A DNA stretch of 64,000 nt, taken from positions 1,874,787 through 1,938,786 of the forward strand of contig SCFE01000044.1 in NCBI GenBank assembly GCA_004352715.1. The letters run 5' to 3'. Shown in pieces: positions 1 through 9,689 of the stretch (the stretch's first letter is position 1; the number at the start of each line of letters is the position of its first letter). The notes below the pieces were generated by a model. That model did not search any database. It was not told the DNA's origin and saw only the letters and a list, made by a program, of their open reading frames with translations. The stretch comes from Hofstenia miamia (Eukaryota; Xenacoelomorpha; Acoela). A program made the position numbers and the translations under genes.

Positions 1-1
1 T

Positions 2-936
2 ACCAAACATAAGCGGACAACGGTTAATTTTTGCTTGTTTTGCAAGACCTATTTTGGAAGTAAGTCAGAGTTACACAAGCATTTTGATAAAAACCATCCA
101 AACCAGATTTCACCATCTCCAGTTTTGAATAACCAAGAACACGCTATACACAAAACAGAAAATGCATGTCGAGGTGCCTTTTCAAACTATTTGTCTGATC
201 AACTCGATTCCATAGATGTTTACGAGGCTTTTGCAAAACATTACAATGCAATATGAGAGGAGGTTTCACACCAAGTTTCCACACATTATTCAGCAAAAAT
301 ATATTTAACATGTGAAGTGGAAATGGTCAAACCAATTGAAAACAATGATGACAAGATTGCAGTTCTCTATCCAACATCAAGACCCCTATCAGTTTTCAGA
401 TTGGGAATAAATGAGAGTAATTTCTACAGCCTGGTCAATGAAATTGCAAATTTTATCTGTATTTACGCAACAAATGGGAGCAGATTTATTTTAAAGAGAA
501 TAAAAAATGTTGGTCTTGGAGTGTCAAAATATCGCCCAAGTCATGGAGGATCGTATATTCCCTTACCTGAATATATAAAAAGAAACAATTTCCTCGTAAA
601 CCTGAAAACTGGTCAATCCAACCTCTGTTTTGTCTACTCCATTTTAGCTTGTCTACACCTAGAAGTCCAACATCGCGATCAAATCACACGAATGAAAAAA
701 TTTCTTCCTGAATTAAAGTATTCCGGATTAACGTTTCCATTGTCAATAAATGATATATGCATTTTTGAGACTTGGAATTCTATAAATGTGAATTTATACT
801 CGCTAAATGATTGTTGTCTTGTGCCAGCTTACATGTCTCCATGCCATCATCAGAAGACGGTGAATTTATTATTAATAGAAGATGGCGAAAAAAGTCACTA
901 TCTTGCAATTACAAATTTAAACGCATGTCTCTGGTT
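2..936 (+). pseudogene. PolB-type large DNA transposon (Polinton/Maverick-like) protein fragment with C2H2 finger
   Basis: One reading frame is open from the window edge into the assembly gap except for a single in-frame TGA at 254-256. It begins with a C2H2 zinc finger, C-x2-C-x12-H-x4-H, with Cys codons at 32 and 41 and His codons at 80 and 95. Further on are the blocks CFVYSILACLH, GLTFPLSINDI, NLLLIEDGEKSHY and ITNLNACLW. I recognise this order (finger, CFxWSILAxLH, FPxxxxDIxxFE, HYxxIxNL) from long invertebrate proteins that end in a family-B DNA polymerase and are carried by Polinton/Maverick-like elements; that recognition is from memory. The polymerase part would lie in or beyond the gap and is not visible. 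The stop makes this a decayed copy, unless the TGA is a sequencing error. No start codon is assignable. Confidence 0.55.
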
Positions 937-1936
937 NNNNNNNNNNNNNNNNNNNNNNNNNNNNNNNNNNNNNNNNNNNNNNNNNNNNNNNNNNNNNNNN
1001 NNNNNNNNNNNNNNNNNNNNNNNNNNNNNNNNNNNNNNNNNNNNNNNNNNNNNNNNNNNNNNNNNNNNNNNNNNNNNNNNNNNNNNNNNNNNNNNNNNNN
1101 NNNNNNNNNNNNNNNNNNNNNNNNNNNNNNNNNNNNNNNNNNNNNNNNNNNNNNNNNNNNNNNNNNNNNNNNNNNNNNNNNNNNNNNNNNNNNNNNNNNN
1201 NNNNNNNNNNNNNNNNNNNNNNNNNNNNNNNNNNNNNNNNNNNNNNNNNNNNNNNNNNNNNNNNNNNNNNNNNNNNNNNNNNNNNNNNNNNNNNNNNNNN
1301 NNNNNNNNNNNNNNNNNNNNNNNNNNNNNNNNNNNNNNNNNNNNNNNNNNNNNNNNNNNNNNNNNNNNNNNNNNNNNNNNNNNNNNNNNNNNNNNNNNNN
1401 NNNNNNNNNNNNNNNNNNNNNNNNNNNNNNNNNNNNNNNNNNNNNNNNNNNNNNNNNNNNNNNNNNNNNNNNNNNNNNNNNNNNNNNNNNNNNNNNNNNN
1501 NNNNNNNNNNNNNNNNNNNNNNNNNNNNNNNNNNNNNNNNNNNNNNNNNNNNNNNNNNNNNNNNNNNNNNNNNNNNNNNNNNNNNNNNNNNNNNNNNNNN
1601 NNNNNNNNNNNNNNNNNNNNNNNNNNNNNNNNNNNNNNNNNNNNNNNNNNNNNNNNNNNNNNNNNNNNNNNNNNNNNNNNNNNNNNNNNNNNNNNNNNNN
1701 NNNNNNNNNNNNNNNNNNNNNNNNNNNNNNNNNNNNNNNNNNNNNNNNNNNNNNNNNNNNNNNNNNNNNNNNNNNNNNNNNNNNNNNNNNNNNNNNNNNN
1801 NNNNNNNNNNNNNNNNNNNNNNNNNNNNNNNNNNNNNNNNNNNNNNNNNNNNNNNNNNNNNNNNNNNNNNNNNNNNNNNNNNNNNNNNNNNNNNNNNNNN
1901 NNNNNNNNNNNNNNNNNNNNNNNNNNNNNNNNNNNN
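937..1936. other. Assembly gap (1000 N)
   Basis: A run of exactly 1000 N, so probably a placeholder of arbitrary size. It cuts off the PolB-element reading frame; the sequence after it does not continue that protein recognisably. Confidence 0.98.
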
Positions 1937-1939
1937 TAT

Positions 1940-2133
1940 GGGGTTGTTATAATACGGTATATATTAACATGGCGTAATGCAAACAACTGTGATATTATCA
2001 AAAATTACTCATACCAAAAATGGCCTGTGATATTATCAAAGTGAACCCGAAAGGGGTTGTTATAATACGGTATATATTAACATGGCGTAATGCAAACAAA
2101 TGTGATATTATCAAAAATTACTCATACCAAAAA
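1940..2133. repeat. Two-copy tandem repeat, 113-bp period
   Basis: Positions 1940-2020 recur at 2053-2133 with one mismatch (c/a). The spacer at 2021-2052 again contains TGTGATATTATCAAA, so a third partial unit is present. The array begins right at the gap edge and may continue into it. Function is unknown. Confidence 0.85.
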
Positions 2134-2229
2134 GTGTAAACTAAATTTGAACATGAATCATGCAAATAGGCCCGAATATGGTACACTAATTAAAAGCTAT
2201 TAGCAAGCTGTCAGCCAGTTTCATTAGTC

Positions 2230-2940
2230 ATCTGTCAATCAAACGCTGAGTCATTAAAACCACTCATCAATATCACAGAGGTCAAAATGTCAGTTTGTGA
2301 CCAGGGATATTGACTTATAACACTACTTAGGTGACTCATTATAAATAAATGGAAAATTTGAATTATTGCACAGGCAGGTAGTTGTTTTACTATCATGGAC
2401 ATACTTCTTATACCTATTGCCAATTTTCGGACTATTGCATTAATGTGTGATTCAAAATTTAGCTTCGAATAAAGAAATTACTCCTAAATATTCATTGGTA
2501 TACTGAATTAAATTGCAATCAGTTATCACATGCATATCATTTACATATGTACTGAAAAGAAGCGGACCTAAATTAGTCACCTGAGGGACATCATTGTTGA
2601 CAGGTAGCCAATCCGAAAATACATCATTTACTTTAACTTTCTGGAATCTGTTTCAAATAACTAGTTATCAAATTTCTGCTATTGTTACAAAATCTCACAG
2701 GATAATATTTTTATTAGTATGCTATGATCAATAGAATCAACACCTTTAGGAAGATCTAAGCAAGCAATAGCTACGAATTTATTTGCATCCAGTGATGATC
2801 TCCATTTTACTGTAGCATTTAATAGAGCATCGGTAGTTGAAAAATGTTTACGAAATCCAAATTGAGTGTTTGATAGTAGGTTGTACCTATTGAGATACTT
2901 CGTTATTTCGTTACGTAATAATCAAGCATTTTGAACTATT
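2230..2940 (-). pseudogene. CR1/L2-like LINE reverse transcriptase fragment
   Basis: Read on the minus strand, the segment translates piecewise into LINE reverse transcriptase: TQFGFRKHFSTTDALL, then IACLDL followed by DSIDHSIL (motif A), then WLPVNNDVPQ and LGPLLFSTYVNDMH (motif B region), then IQYTNEYLG where the catalytic YADD box should be. Both aspartates of that box are changed, and there are stops and frameshifts, so it is dead. The same family recurs on both strands at 5.4-6.4, 17.7-20.1, 21.0-21.6, 27.1-27.5 and 32.7-33.2 kb. Confidence 0.75.
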
Positions 2941-3195
2941 TTGAATAGTTTTAACAAAAACATTCTAATATATTTCGACTTACAAAATCATCGTCAGTTT
3001 TGCAAATAATTCCCTCTAAATTTACTTGATTTTATAGCAATATTTTATTTCACTAAATCTTAATTATTGGTAACAATAGTTTATGTATATAATCTTCTTT
3101 CGTATTTAGACTTGGTTGAAATTATCTTATTAGAATGCTTTCTGTGATTTTTAGATATTTTGCATCGGTATTCTTTAAAATTTTTATATCATAAC

Positions 3196-3486
3196 TTAGT
3201 CCACAATTTTTAGGTGTTTTGAAATGGTTGAATTAGTTTCATCTTCTTTTGTTCTTCTGCTTAGTTGCCGACCACAATATCCGATATAATCCTCACCCCA
3301 GGTGCATTGAATCTTATAAATTGCATTAGATTTATCGGACATGCTAGTTGTTGATTTAAGACCAAGCTTTGCATTAAGTTTGTGGATCTTGTAAACAAAT
3401 CTTACTTTTTCATTAATTAATTCGATCTTTTTCATTTGATGTATTAAATTTGTTGTATGTATAGTGGATTTTAAATACATGTTCAA
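3196..3486 (-). pseudogene. Penelope-like element, GIY-YIG endonuclease fragment
   Basis: A 96-residue minus-strand open frame contains AIYKIQCTWGEDYIGYCGRQ followed by LSRRTKED. This is the layout of the GIY-YIG endonuclease at the C terminus of Penelope-like retroelements: IY.I.C......YIG...R.L..R..E. The upstream RT domain was not found nearby, so this is a 5'-truncated relic. A better preserved Penelope copy with RT plus GIY-YIG lies at 45.8-47.0 kb. Confidence 0.65.
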
Positions 3487-3739
3487 AGTTTTGTGAATAC
3501 TTTATTTCTTTGTCATTCATGACAAGTTCTTGTGGCAGCATTAATAAGAAATTATCTGGTTTTTATGAGAAATGCAAAACAACTGGTGGCTATGCTTCAA
3601 AATTATATGGATTGGCTAAGGGCCATAATGCTTTCACCGCGAACAGTCGGTCCTTGAGAGCACGCTGTGCTTACCACGCTTAACGCTACTTCGTTCATTG
3701 TGTTTCCTGAAGAGGAGTTAAGCAAAACTAAATTATTAG

Positions 3740-4190
3740 CTCCTCTCAAGAACTTCTACATGTGTTCATTTGCATCCGGGAGCCACCGTTGAAAACATAG
3801 CTGATTTAATTCCGCTTTATCCCGAATCGAGTAATATAAAGAGAATTCTCATTACAATAGGAAGAAATGACTTAATGCAAAAGAAAGAAGATTTTACAGA
3901 TAAGTATAAGAAATTAATTAATGTTATTAAAACTAAATTTAGTTCAGCTAATGTTTTCCTTGGTGAAGTTGCTCCTTTTCCTAAGGACGAGGTGTTAAAC
4001 AAAAAATCCGCATTAACTAAATTTACTTATTAAACAAAACACCAAACTGTTAAATTATACCGTTTTCGACAACTCTAACTGTTTTTATTTAGGATCTTCT
4101 GTTGATACAAGTTTATTCACGAAAAATCCTTTACACTAAACAAGGTTATGCAATGCTTGCACAGTCCATCAAATTCTTTTTTAACACGCC
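3740..4190 (+). pseudogene. LINE ORF1 fragment, SGNH/esterase-like domain
   Basis: The frame open from 3740 to 4033 reads HPGATVENIADLIPLYP, then ITIGRNDL, then LGEVAPFPKDEV. PGATVxxI and GxND are blocks of SGNH-hydrolase-like domains found in ORF1 of CR1/L2 LINEs. After a stop at 4031-4033, other frames continue with SSVDTSLFTKNPLH and QGYAMLAQSIKFF, which match the distal D-x-x-H block and final helix of that domain, so at least one frameshift has occurred. The ORF1 proteins of such LINEs bind nucleic acid; the role of their esterase domain is not settled. The N-terminal region with the catalytic Ser block was not found. Confidence 0.6.
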
Positions 4191-4219
4191 GTTGAACCGC
4201 GTATTTAATCAGTGATTAC

Positions 4220-5398
4220 GTGATAAAAAAGACTTACACCGCCAGCTCGAAGTCTTTTATCTTACCGTTTCCGCCTCAACACCGGTTCTCGAACGCACGC
4301 CAACCATTTTTACAAACGCCGCCCAACACCTTTGAACAATCTCCGCCAAAACATGCCTTANNNNNNNNNNNNNNNNNNNNNNNNNNNNNNNNNNNNNNNN
4401 NNNNNNNNNNNNNNNNNNNNNNNNNNNNNNNNNNNNNNNNNNNNNNNNNNNNNNNNNNNNNNNNNNNNNNNNNNNNNNNNNNNNNNNNNNNNNNNNNNNN
4501 NNNNNNNNNNNNNNNNNNNNNNNNNNNNNNNNNNNNNNNNNNNNNNNNNNNNNNNNNNNNNNNNNNNNNNNNNNNNNNNNNNNNNNNNNNNNNNNNNNNN
4601 NNNNNNNNNNNNNNNNNNNNNNNNNNNNNNNNNNNNNNNNNNNNNNNNNNNNNNNNNNNNNNNNNNNNNNNNNNNNNNNNNNNNNNNNNNNNNNNNNNNN
4701 NNNNNNNNNNNNNNNNNNNNNNNNNNNNNNNNNNNNNNNNNNNNNNNNNNNNNNNNNNNNNNNNNNNNNNNNNNNNNNNNNNNNNNNNNNNNNNNNNNNN
4801 NNNNNNNNNNNNNNNNNNNNNNNNNNNNNNNNNNNNNNNNNNNNNNNNNNNNNNNNNNNNNNNNNNNNNNNNNNNNNNNNNNNNNNNNNNNNNNNNNNNN
4901 NNNNNNNNNNNNNNNNNNNNNNNNNNNNNNNNNNNNNNNNTGTTACTTATATCCGGCATCGAGATTAATCCCGGGCCTTCCAAAGCCGATAATATTTATG
5001 AATACTCAGAATTATCAAACATAATGCATTCAACTAATTCTTTTAAATATATTCACATAAATTTTCAGAATCTCTCAATAAAAAATTCGGAATTTAGGCA
5101 ATTCATTTCTGAACTGGATTCAAACTTTATTCTGGGCATAACTGAAACCTGGTTTACAAGTGATAATTACAATTCGTTCTGGTCAATTGATAACTCTAAA
5201 TTTAAAATATTTAGAAAGGAAAGAAATCCAACCTTTCATTTTAATAAGACAAAAGGAGGTGGTGTCATGTTTTTAATACTTAAAATACTCAAACCTAAAC
5301 TTAGGACAGATATAGCAAAAGATTCAACTTATGAAAGTCTTTGGGTTCAAATTCGAAACCCCAAAAAAATAAGTGGGAATTTGTTAACAATTTGCTAA
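4220..5398 (+). pseudogene. LINE ORF2 5' part: 2A-like motif and APE endonuclease N-terminal half
   Basis: A frame enters the gap at 4361 through a proline-rich stretch and is still open afterwards. After the gap it reads LLISGIEINPGP (4943-4978), a 2A-like ribosome-skipping motif of the D-x-E-x-N-P-G-P type, but the residue before IE is Gly, so the aspartate seems deleted. It continues with APE-endonuclease blocks: HINFQNLSIKNSEF, ILGITETWFT and GGGVMFLIL, ending at ESLWVQIRN and a TAA at 5396-5398. The distal endonuclease blocks (GDFN and SDH types) are absent, which indicates an internal deletion between here and the RT. It is uncertain whether the pre-gap frame belongs to the same ORF. 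Confidence 0.65.
4361..4940. other. Assembly gap (580 N)
   Basis: Unknown sequence inside the LINE, between the proline-rich stretch and the 2A-like motif. Confidence 0.98.
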
Positions 5399-5403
5399 AT
5401 AGA

Positions 5404-6373
5404 AAAACATGCGAACCAAAGAAATAGAAAGAATATACTATAAAAATAAATCCACTAAAAATAAGAAGGAAATCTGCAATGCTTTCAATGAAGTTTTCCT
5501 AAATTTAGGAAACTACAACGGTATGAATGTACCATTTTGCCTTGATAAACCCAAAGGAACTCCAACCTCTTTCTCTTTTCGTTTTGCAACAAAATATGAA
5601 ATCATAAAGTCGATATAATGTTTAAAAAATAAATCCAGTGGACCCTCTCTAATACCAACGTGGTTCCTAAAACTCTCAGGTGACTTAATAGCTGAACCAN
5701 AAACCCAAAGGAACTCCAACCTCTTTCTCTTTTCGTTTTGCAACAAAATATGAAATCATAAAGTCGATATAATGTTTAAAAAATAAATCCAGTGGACCCT
5801 CTCTAATACCAACGTGGTTCCTAAAACTCTCAGGTGACATAATAGCTGAACCAATATGCTACATTTTAAATAGTTGTATAAAACACTCCTTTTTTCCAAA
5901 TGAATTAAAATTGGCAAATATAACACCATTATTTAAAAGAAATGATTCCGAAAATTGCGAAAATTATAGACCCATTTCGATCACTTCTCCAATTAGTAAA
6001 ATTTTTGAACGAATTCTTTTTAATCAAATTAACGAGTATTGTTGTAAACATGATCTCTATTCCAAAACACAATATGGTTTTCGTAAAAGTATTTCTACCA
6101 GCGATGGCTTAATACAAGCTACAGAAAAATGGCGATCAACAATAAATGATAATGAATACTCAGCAATTGCTTGCTTAGACATCTCGAAAGCTTTCAATTC
6201 CATAGACCGCAGTATCTCACTACAAAAAGTTAAATTTCTAGGTTTTTCTAATTACAGCATTGCTCTTATCTCCAGTTACTTATACAATCGCATTCAAAGA
6301 GTTAAAATTAATGAATCTTTTTCAGATTGGGTATGCACTAAAAATGGAGTTCCTCAGGGTACAATTTTGGGTC
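5404..6373 (+). pseudogene. LINE ORF2 reverse transcriptase domain, truncated by gap
   Basis: From 5404 the frame reads through a linker (FNEVFLNLG, then FATKYEIIKSI), a TAA near 5616, and CLKNKSSGPSLIPTWFLKL. After the duplicated segment it continues through SCIKHSFFPNELKLANITPL, NYRPISITSPISKIFE, TQYGFRKSISTSDGL and motif A IACLDISKAFNSID (catalytic Asp codon at 6178-6180). SYLYNRIQRV and NGVPQGTILG follow, and then the gap. The catalytic YADD box would fall in the gap. The RT would make DNA from the LINE transcript at the nicked target. It matches the other decayed LINE pieces in this window, so one family has been locally active. Confidence 0.8.
5547..5853. repeat. 153-bp direct duplication around a single n (assembly artefact)
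   Basis: 5547-5699 is repeated at 5701-5853 with one mismatch, and the two copies are separated only by the n at 5700. This pattern is what an unmerged contig overlap leaves behind. Confidence 0.9.
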
Positions 6374-6692
6374 NNNNNNNNNNNNNNNNNNNNNNNNNNN
6401 NNNNNNNNNNNNNNNNNNNNNNNNNNNNNNNNNNNNNNNNNNNNNNNNNNNNNNNNNNNNNNNNNNNNNNNNNNNNNNNNNNNNNNNNNNNNNNNNNNNN
6501 NNNNNNNNNNNNNNNNNNNNNNNNNNNNNNNNNNNNNNNNNNNNNNNNNNNNNNNNNNNNNNNNNNNNNNNNNNNNNNNNNNNNNNNNNNNNNNNNNNNN
6601 NNNNNNNNNNNNNNNNNNNNNNNNNNNNNNNNNNNNNNNNNNNNNNNNNNNNNNNNNNNNNNNNNNNNNNNNNNNNNNNNNNNNNNNNNNNN
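6374..6692. other. Assembly gap (319 N)
   Basis: Separates the LINE RT from the left arm of the gypsy-like inverted repeat. The left arm is homologous to the right arm up to its last known base, so the true left border of the inversion lies in this gap. Confidence 0.98.
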
Positions 6693-6828
6693 GATAAGAA
6701 GCACATTGTCTAGTGAGTTGATTTTCAATGTAAAGATGTTGTAAAACTTATAATAAAGATGTAGTCCTTTTAGGGCTATGAGCAGTGTCATTTGAGCATT
6801 GATATCAGAAGAATGAGCTTCATCTTCT

Positions 6829-7077
6829 TTAATAGTTGTCTGGGTAAAAGAATTTGAAAAATGAGTACACATTTGTGTGTGATTTTACTTCATCAAAATA
6901 AATTGATATGTTTTTGTGTAGTAAGTCCACAGTAATTAGTTCAGGATCATCAATTTTTGCATGCATCATTGTGATAATTTTAAAGTGTTTCATTACATCA
7001 TAGTATTTGAGTGTTGTTTGTATCAGGTTTGTACACAAAAGGTCATTCATACCAGCGAACATTAAGACAATTTTCAA
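6829..7077 (-). pseudogene. Left-arm copy of the second downstream ORF (truncated)
   Basis: An 82-residue frame corresponding to the C-terminal part of the right-arm frame at 12419-12835. It shows substitutions such as FAGMNDLLC for FTGMNDLLW. The N-terminal part is lost in the diverged stretch at 7078-7135. The product is unrecognised; see the right-arm copy. Confidence 0.5.
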
Positions 7078-7240
7078 TGGGATTTTTCTCTACACAGATA
7101 TAAACCAAATTTTTTTACCAGTTTCCCATTGCAGAAGATATGTTCTAGCAGAAGGTGTCTATTGGCATAGAGGCGTGAGGTGTCATCATTTCTGATTAGT
7201 TTTTGGTGACTCTGCTTATAATTTTCTGAGTGTAACATTT

Positions 7241-8008
7241 TTATAAGATTGCCAAGGTTGTTGGTATACTGATTTTCTTCTGGTAGTTTTTATGTGCTGA
7301 TCTCCATGCTGGTTGTATTATCACAGTATGGATGAGTGGGCTTGGTATACAATAGTTGTTTTCCATTTCAATTGCACCTTCTACAGGGATATTGGTTGTA
7401 GGCATGATATCCAATTTGTCAATGCCTATGGAAACAGGAAAGTTCACTTGTGCGTGAACAATGTGCTTCCAGAGACTATCTGAGGTGTAATGTGGATGGA
7501 GACGTTTGATTGTAGTATAGGATAAAAGAATTTTAGAGGTTTTACACTCAACATCAAATGCAAGTTGAAAATGTGGCTTGAGAAATAAAGTGATATCAGT
7601 TTTTGACCATGCTTCCATGAAACAAGTTTTCATATAAGATGTGCTATCTGTTTCTTTAATGATTTGATATTGGCAATCTACAATGGTCACATCAACAGGC
7701 GTGGCTTTGGTCATGCACATTAGGTAAGTGGAGGCCTCTGTTTTAATCCATTCAGGTTGTGGTGGAAATATTTCTGCACAAAGTTTCTCAAGATTGTTTT
7801 CCTTGATAGTGGCTTGGTGAGATGGTGTTAGTGGTATATCTGTGGAGATCATAATGTCCTTGTTAATCTGCAACTGCTGTGGTGACTGAATTGTTTGCTC
7901 CAATATCTCAATAGGGATATGTTTAGAGCCATCCTTGCAATATTTCAGAGTAGTTGTTAATGTATTATACGAGTTTTTTGGATAATATTTGCTGTGATAG
8001 TTGAACAA
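7241..8008 (-). CDS. Left-arm copy of unrecognised 255-codon retroelement frame
   Basis: The deduced 255 residues are identical to those of 11649-12416 on the plus strand. I do not recognise the protein. No ATG begins it, and the frame can be followed further upstream through two TAA stops, so it is an internal piece of a larger former ORF rather than a self-standing gene. It lies in the inverted arm of the gypsy-like element. Identity in this core alone, with diverged flanks, suggests recent gene conversion or an assembly effect. Confidence 0.4.
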   Translation of the reverse strand: MFNYHSKYYPKNSYNTLTTTLKYCKDGSKHIPIEILEQTIQSPQQLQINKDIMISTDIPLTPSHQATIKENNLEKLCAEIFPPQPEWIKTEASTYLMCMTKATPVDVTIVDCQYQIIKETDSTSYMKTCFMEAWSKTDITLFLKPHFQLAFDVECKTSKILLSYTTIKRLHPHYTSDSLWKHIVHAQVNFPVSIGIDKLDIMPTTNIPVEGAIEMENNYCIPSPLIHTVIIQPAWRSAHKNYQKKISIPTTLAIL

Positions 8009-8419
8009 GATTTCATTTTAAATAACTAGGAGGCATTTGCTAGACTTGTTGTAGTAATTGAGAGTTGAATGTGGTTGGTGATGAATGAGATGTATTGATG
8101 AGAGGGGTGTGTAGCTGTCAAAAGGTTAGAAAAGTTTTGTGTCACAGGTGGCACCCCACATGTATTTCTTGCAGTTGTCAGAGAGCATGTGAATATCTTG
8201 TGATGCTATAGCTAGTTTGTTGCTGATTAATGTTATAGGTAGAGAGCTTTTCTTTGTTAATGATGTGACTGTAGTATTTTTCAAAGAGATTAGTGGGTTT
8301 GGCTTGTTTTCCCTGTGGTGAAAAGAGTAGCGACGTTCTGTACAAAAGCCAATTCTTTAATTTCACAGAGATAGGGACGACTGAGATTTCATGGAATTTG
8401 TTTTTTCAGATGTAGTCCA

Positions 8420-9590
8420 CAACCAGATAGCACTACCTGAATATTATAAAAGAGACATTGCTTGTAAATTCCATGAGAGAGGCCATAATGGCATTATTCA
8501 AATGCCCAATTCATATGCACTGGGGTCCATGCTATCATTACCAACATCATTGATAAATGCACAACCTGCCTCCTAAGCAATATGGCACACTTTCCAAAAC
8601 AAAAAGCTAACTTCCACAAGATAAAATCTACTTGTCCAAAGACATAGTCCACATAGACATCAAACAACTAAACAACTGTTGAAAGATGATGACAGTTTCC
8701 AATATGTCCTCATCCTAGTTGATAATTTCACCAAATATTCTTGCATGGTCCCAATATCAGACCAAAGAGCATGTACTGTCCTCCATTTTGCTCCTATGAC
8801 CACACTAATATCTGACAGAGGTACACAATTCAAGGGTTCCTTAACACAAGAACTGCTACAGCAACTTGACATATTACATGAACATGCTGCCCCAAACCAT
8901 CAGCAAAGTAACAGTATAGTCAAACACTTAAATAAAAACTTGATAAAACTGATCCATATTGCCACCTCTAGAATCAGAGGAAAATATTGGCGATACCTAC
9001 TCCCCCACATTGAGTATTCTTACAACACCAGTGTCCACTCAACTACTGGCCTAACACCTTTCAAGGCAACATACAGCCATGAAGCCAACACACCACTAGC
9101 CATGATGTACAAATGGTACAAACGACTACCAAAAATGATTATATCAAAGATCTCATGGACCAACTGCAAAAAATACATGAAACCATCTGCATGTTTAATT
9201 TAAAAGTTCAGTCCACCAAATACGCAATTATAATAAGGATGTATATGGCCAACCACATCAAATTGGTGACAAAGTCTATTCCTTTACACCAGTGCAGACA
9301 ACTGATGGCAAGCAAATGTGGAAACTTGCAACCTGGACAGGTCAACACAAAATTGTGAAAGTGCTAAACCATAATAACTATGTCCTAGATAATGGAACAA
9401 CTAGAAACTTCCAATAATTAAGAAGAACCATCAAATATATAGGACACACAACAATTAACAATAAACACAAATTTCAAATTATAAATAATTATAACAACAC
9501 ATTCACAGTAATGCCTGATCTAGGTGATGTCCATGAGGATTTATTTGATAAAACTGTGACATTTCCTGATACACCCCCATCAGCAGATTA
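8420..9590 (+). pseudogene. Ty3/gypsy-like integrase, catalytic Glu lost
   Basis: Domains in order: an H2C2 zinc-binding motif (HERGHNGI near 8485, CTTC near 8560), a first catalytic Asp in VHIDIKQL (8656-8658), VLILVDNFTKYS, a second Asp in ISDRGTQFKG (8814-8816), then NSIVKHLNKNL where the catalytic Glu should be. That codon is AAA (Lys) at 8922-8924, with exactly 35 residues between it and the second Asp, so D,D35E spacing holds but the Glu is changed. YNTSVHSTTGLTPF and a C-terminal GDKVYxFxP...KL..W.G...V domain (about 9260-9400) follow. At least three frameshifts and several stops are needed to follow it. Integrase would insert the retroelement cDNA into the chromosome; this copy could not. 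Confidence 0.8.
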
Positions 9591-9689
9591 AAATATGGCC
9601 CATATGAAAAAACTTATTAAAAAACGCAACTAATCCCACAGATCTCAAACTTAACCTTCTTTTTAGCTCACAAACTGATGAAGCAAACT

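Larger units (their letters stand above)
3740..6373 (+). mobile_element. CR1/L2-like LINE, damaged, SGNH ORF1 + 2A-like/APE/RT ORF2
   Basis: Plus-strand domains occur in the order expected for CR1/L2-type non-LTR retrotransposons: an SGNH/esterase-like ORF1 (3740-4190), a 2A-like motif and APE endonuclease N-terminal half (4941-5398), then RT (5404-6373) running into a gap. Damage includes a frameshift in ORF1, loss of the C-terminal half of the endonuclease, an in-frame TAA near 5616, and an assembly duplication at 5700. Two N gaps interrupt it. Neither the 5' end nor the 3' end could be defined. Confidence 0.75.
6693..8413 (-). repeat. Left arm of about 1.7-kb inverted repeat (copy of 11245-12965)
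   Basis: The minus strand of this segment matches the plus strand of 11245-12965 almost throughout. Homology stops abruptly near 8413, where the integrase reading frame of the central part begins. The part coding for the 255-codon frame looks identical in both arms, while the flanks differ. For example, about 60 bp at 7078-7135 has been replaced or scrambled relative to the right arm, and single changes alter residues in the 6829-7077 frame. The arms flank a spacer of about 2.8 kb. Confidence 0.9.

Noticed and set aside
811-2001. Open frames spanning the first gap on both strands
   Set aside because: They are open only because N translates as unknown; the known parts are shadows of the PolB-element frame or the tandem repeat.
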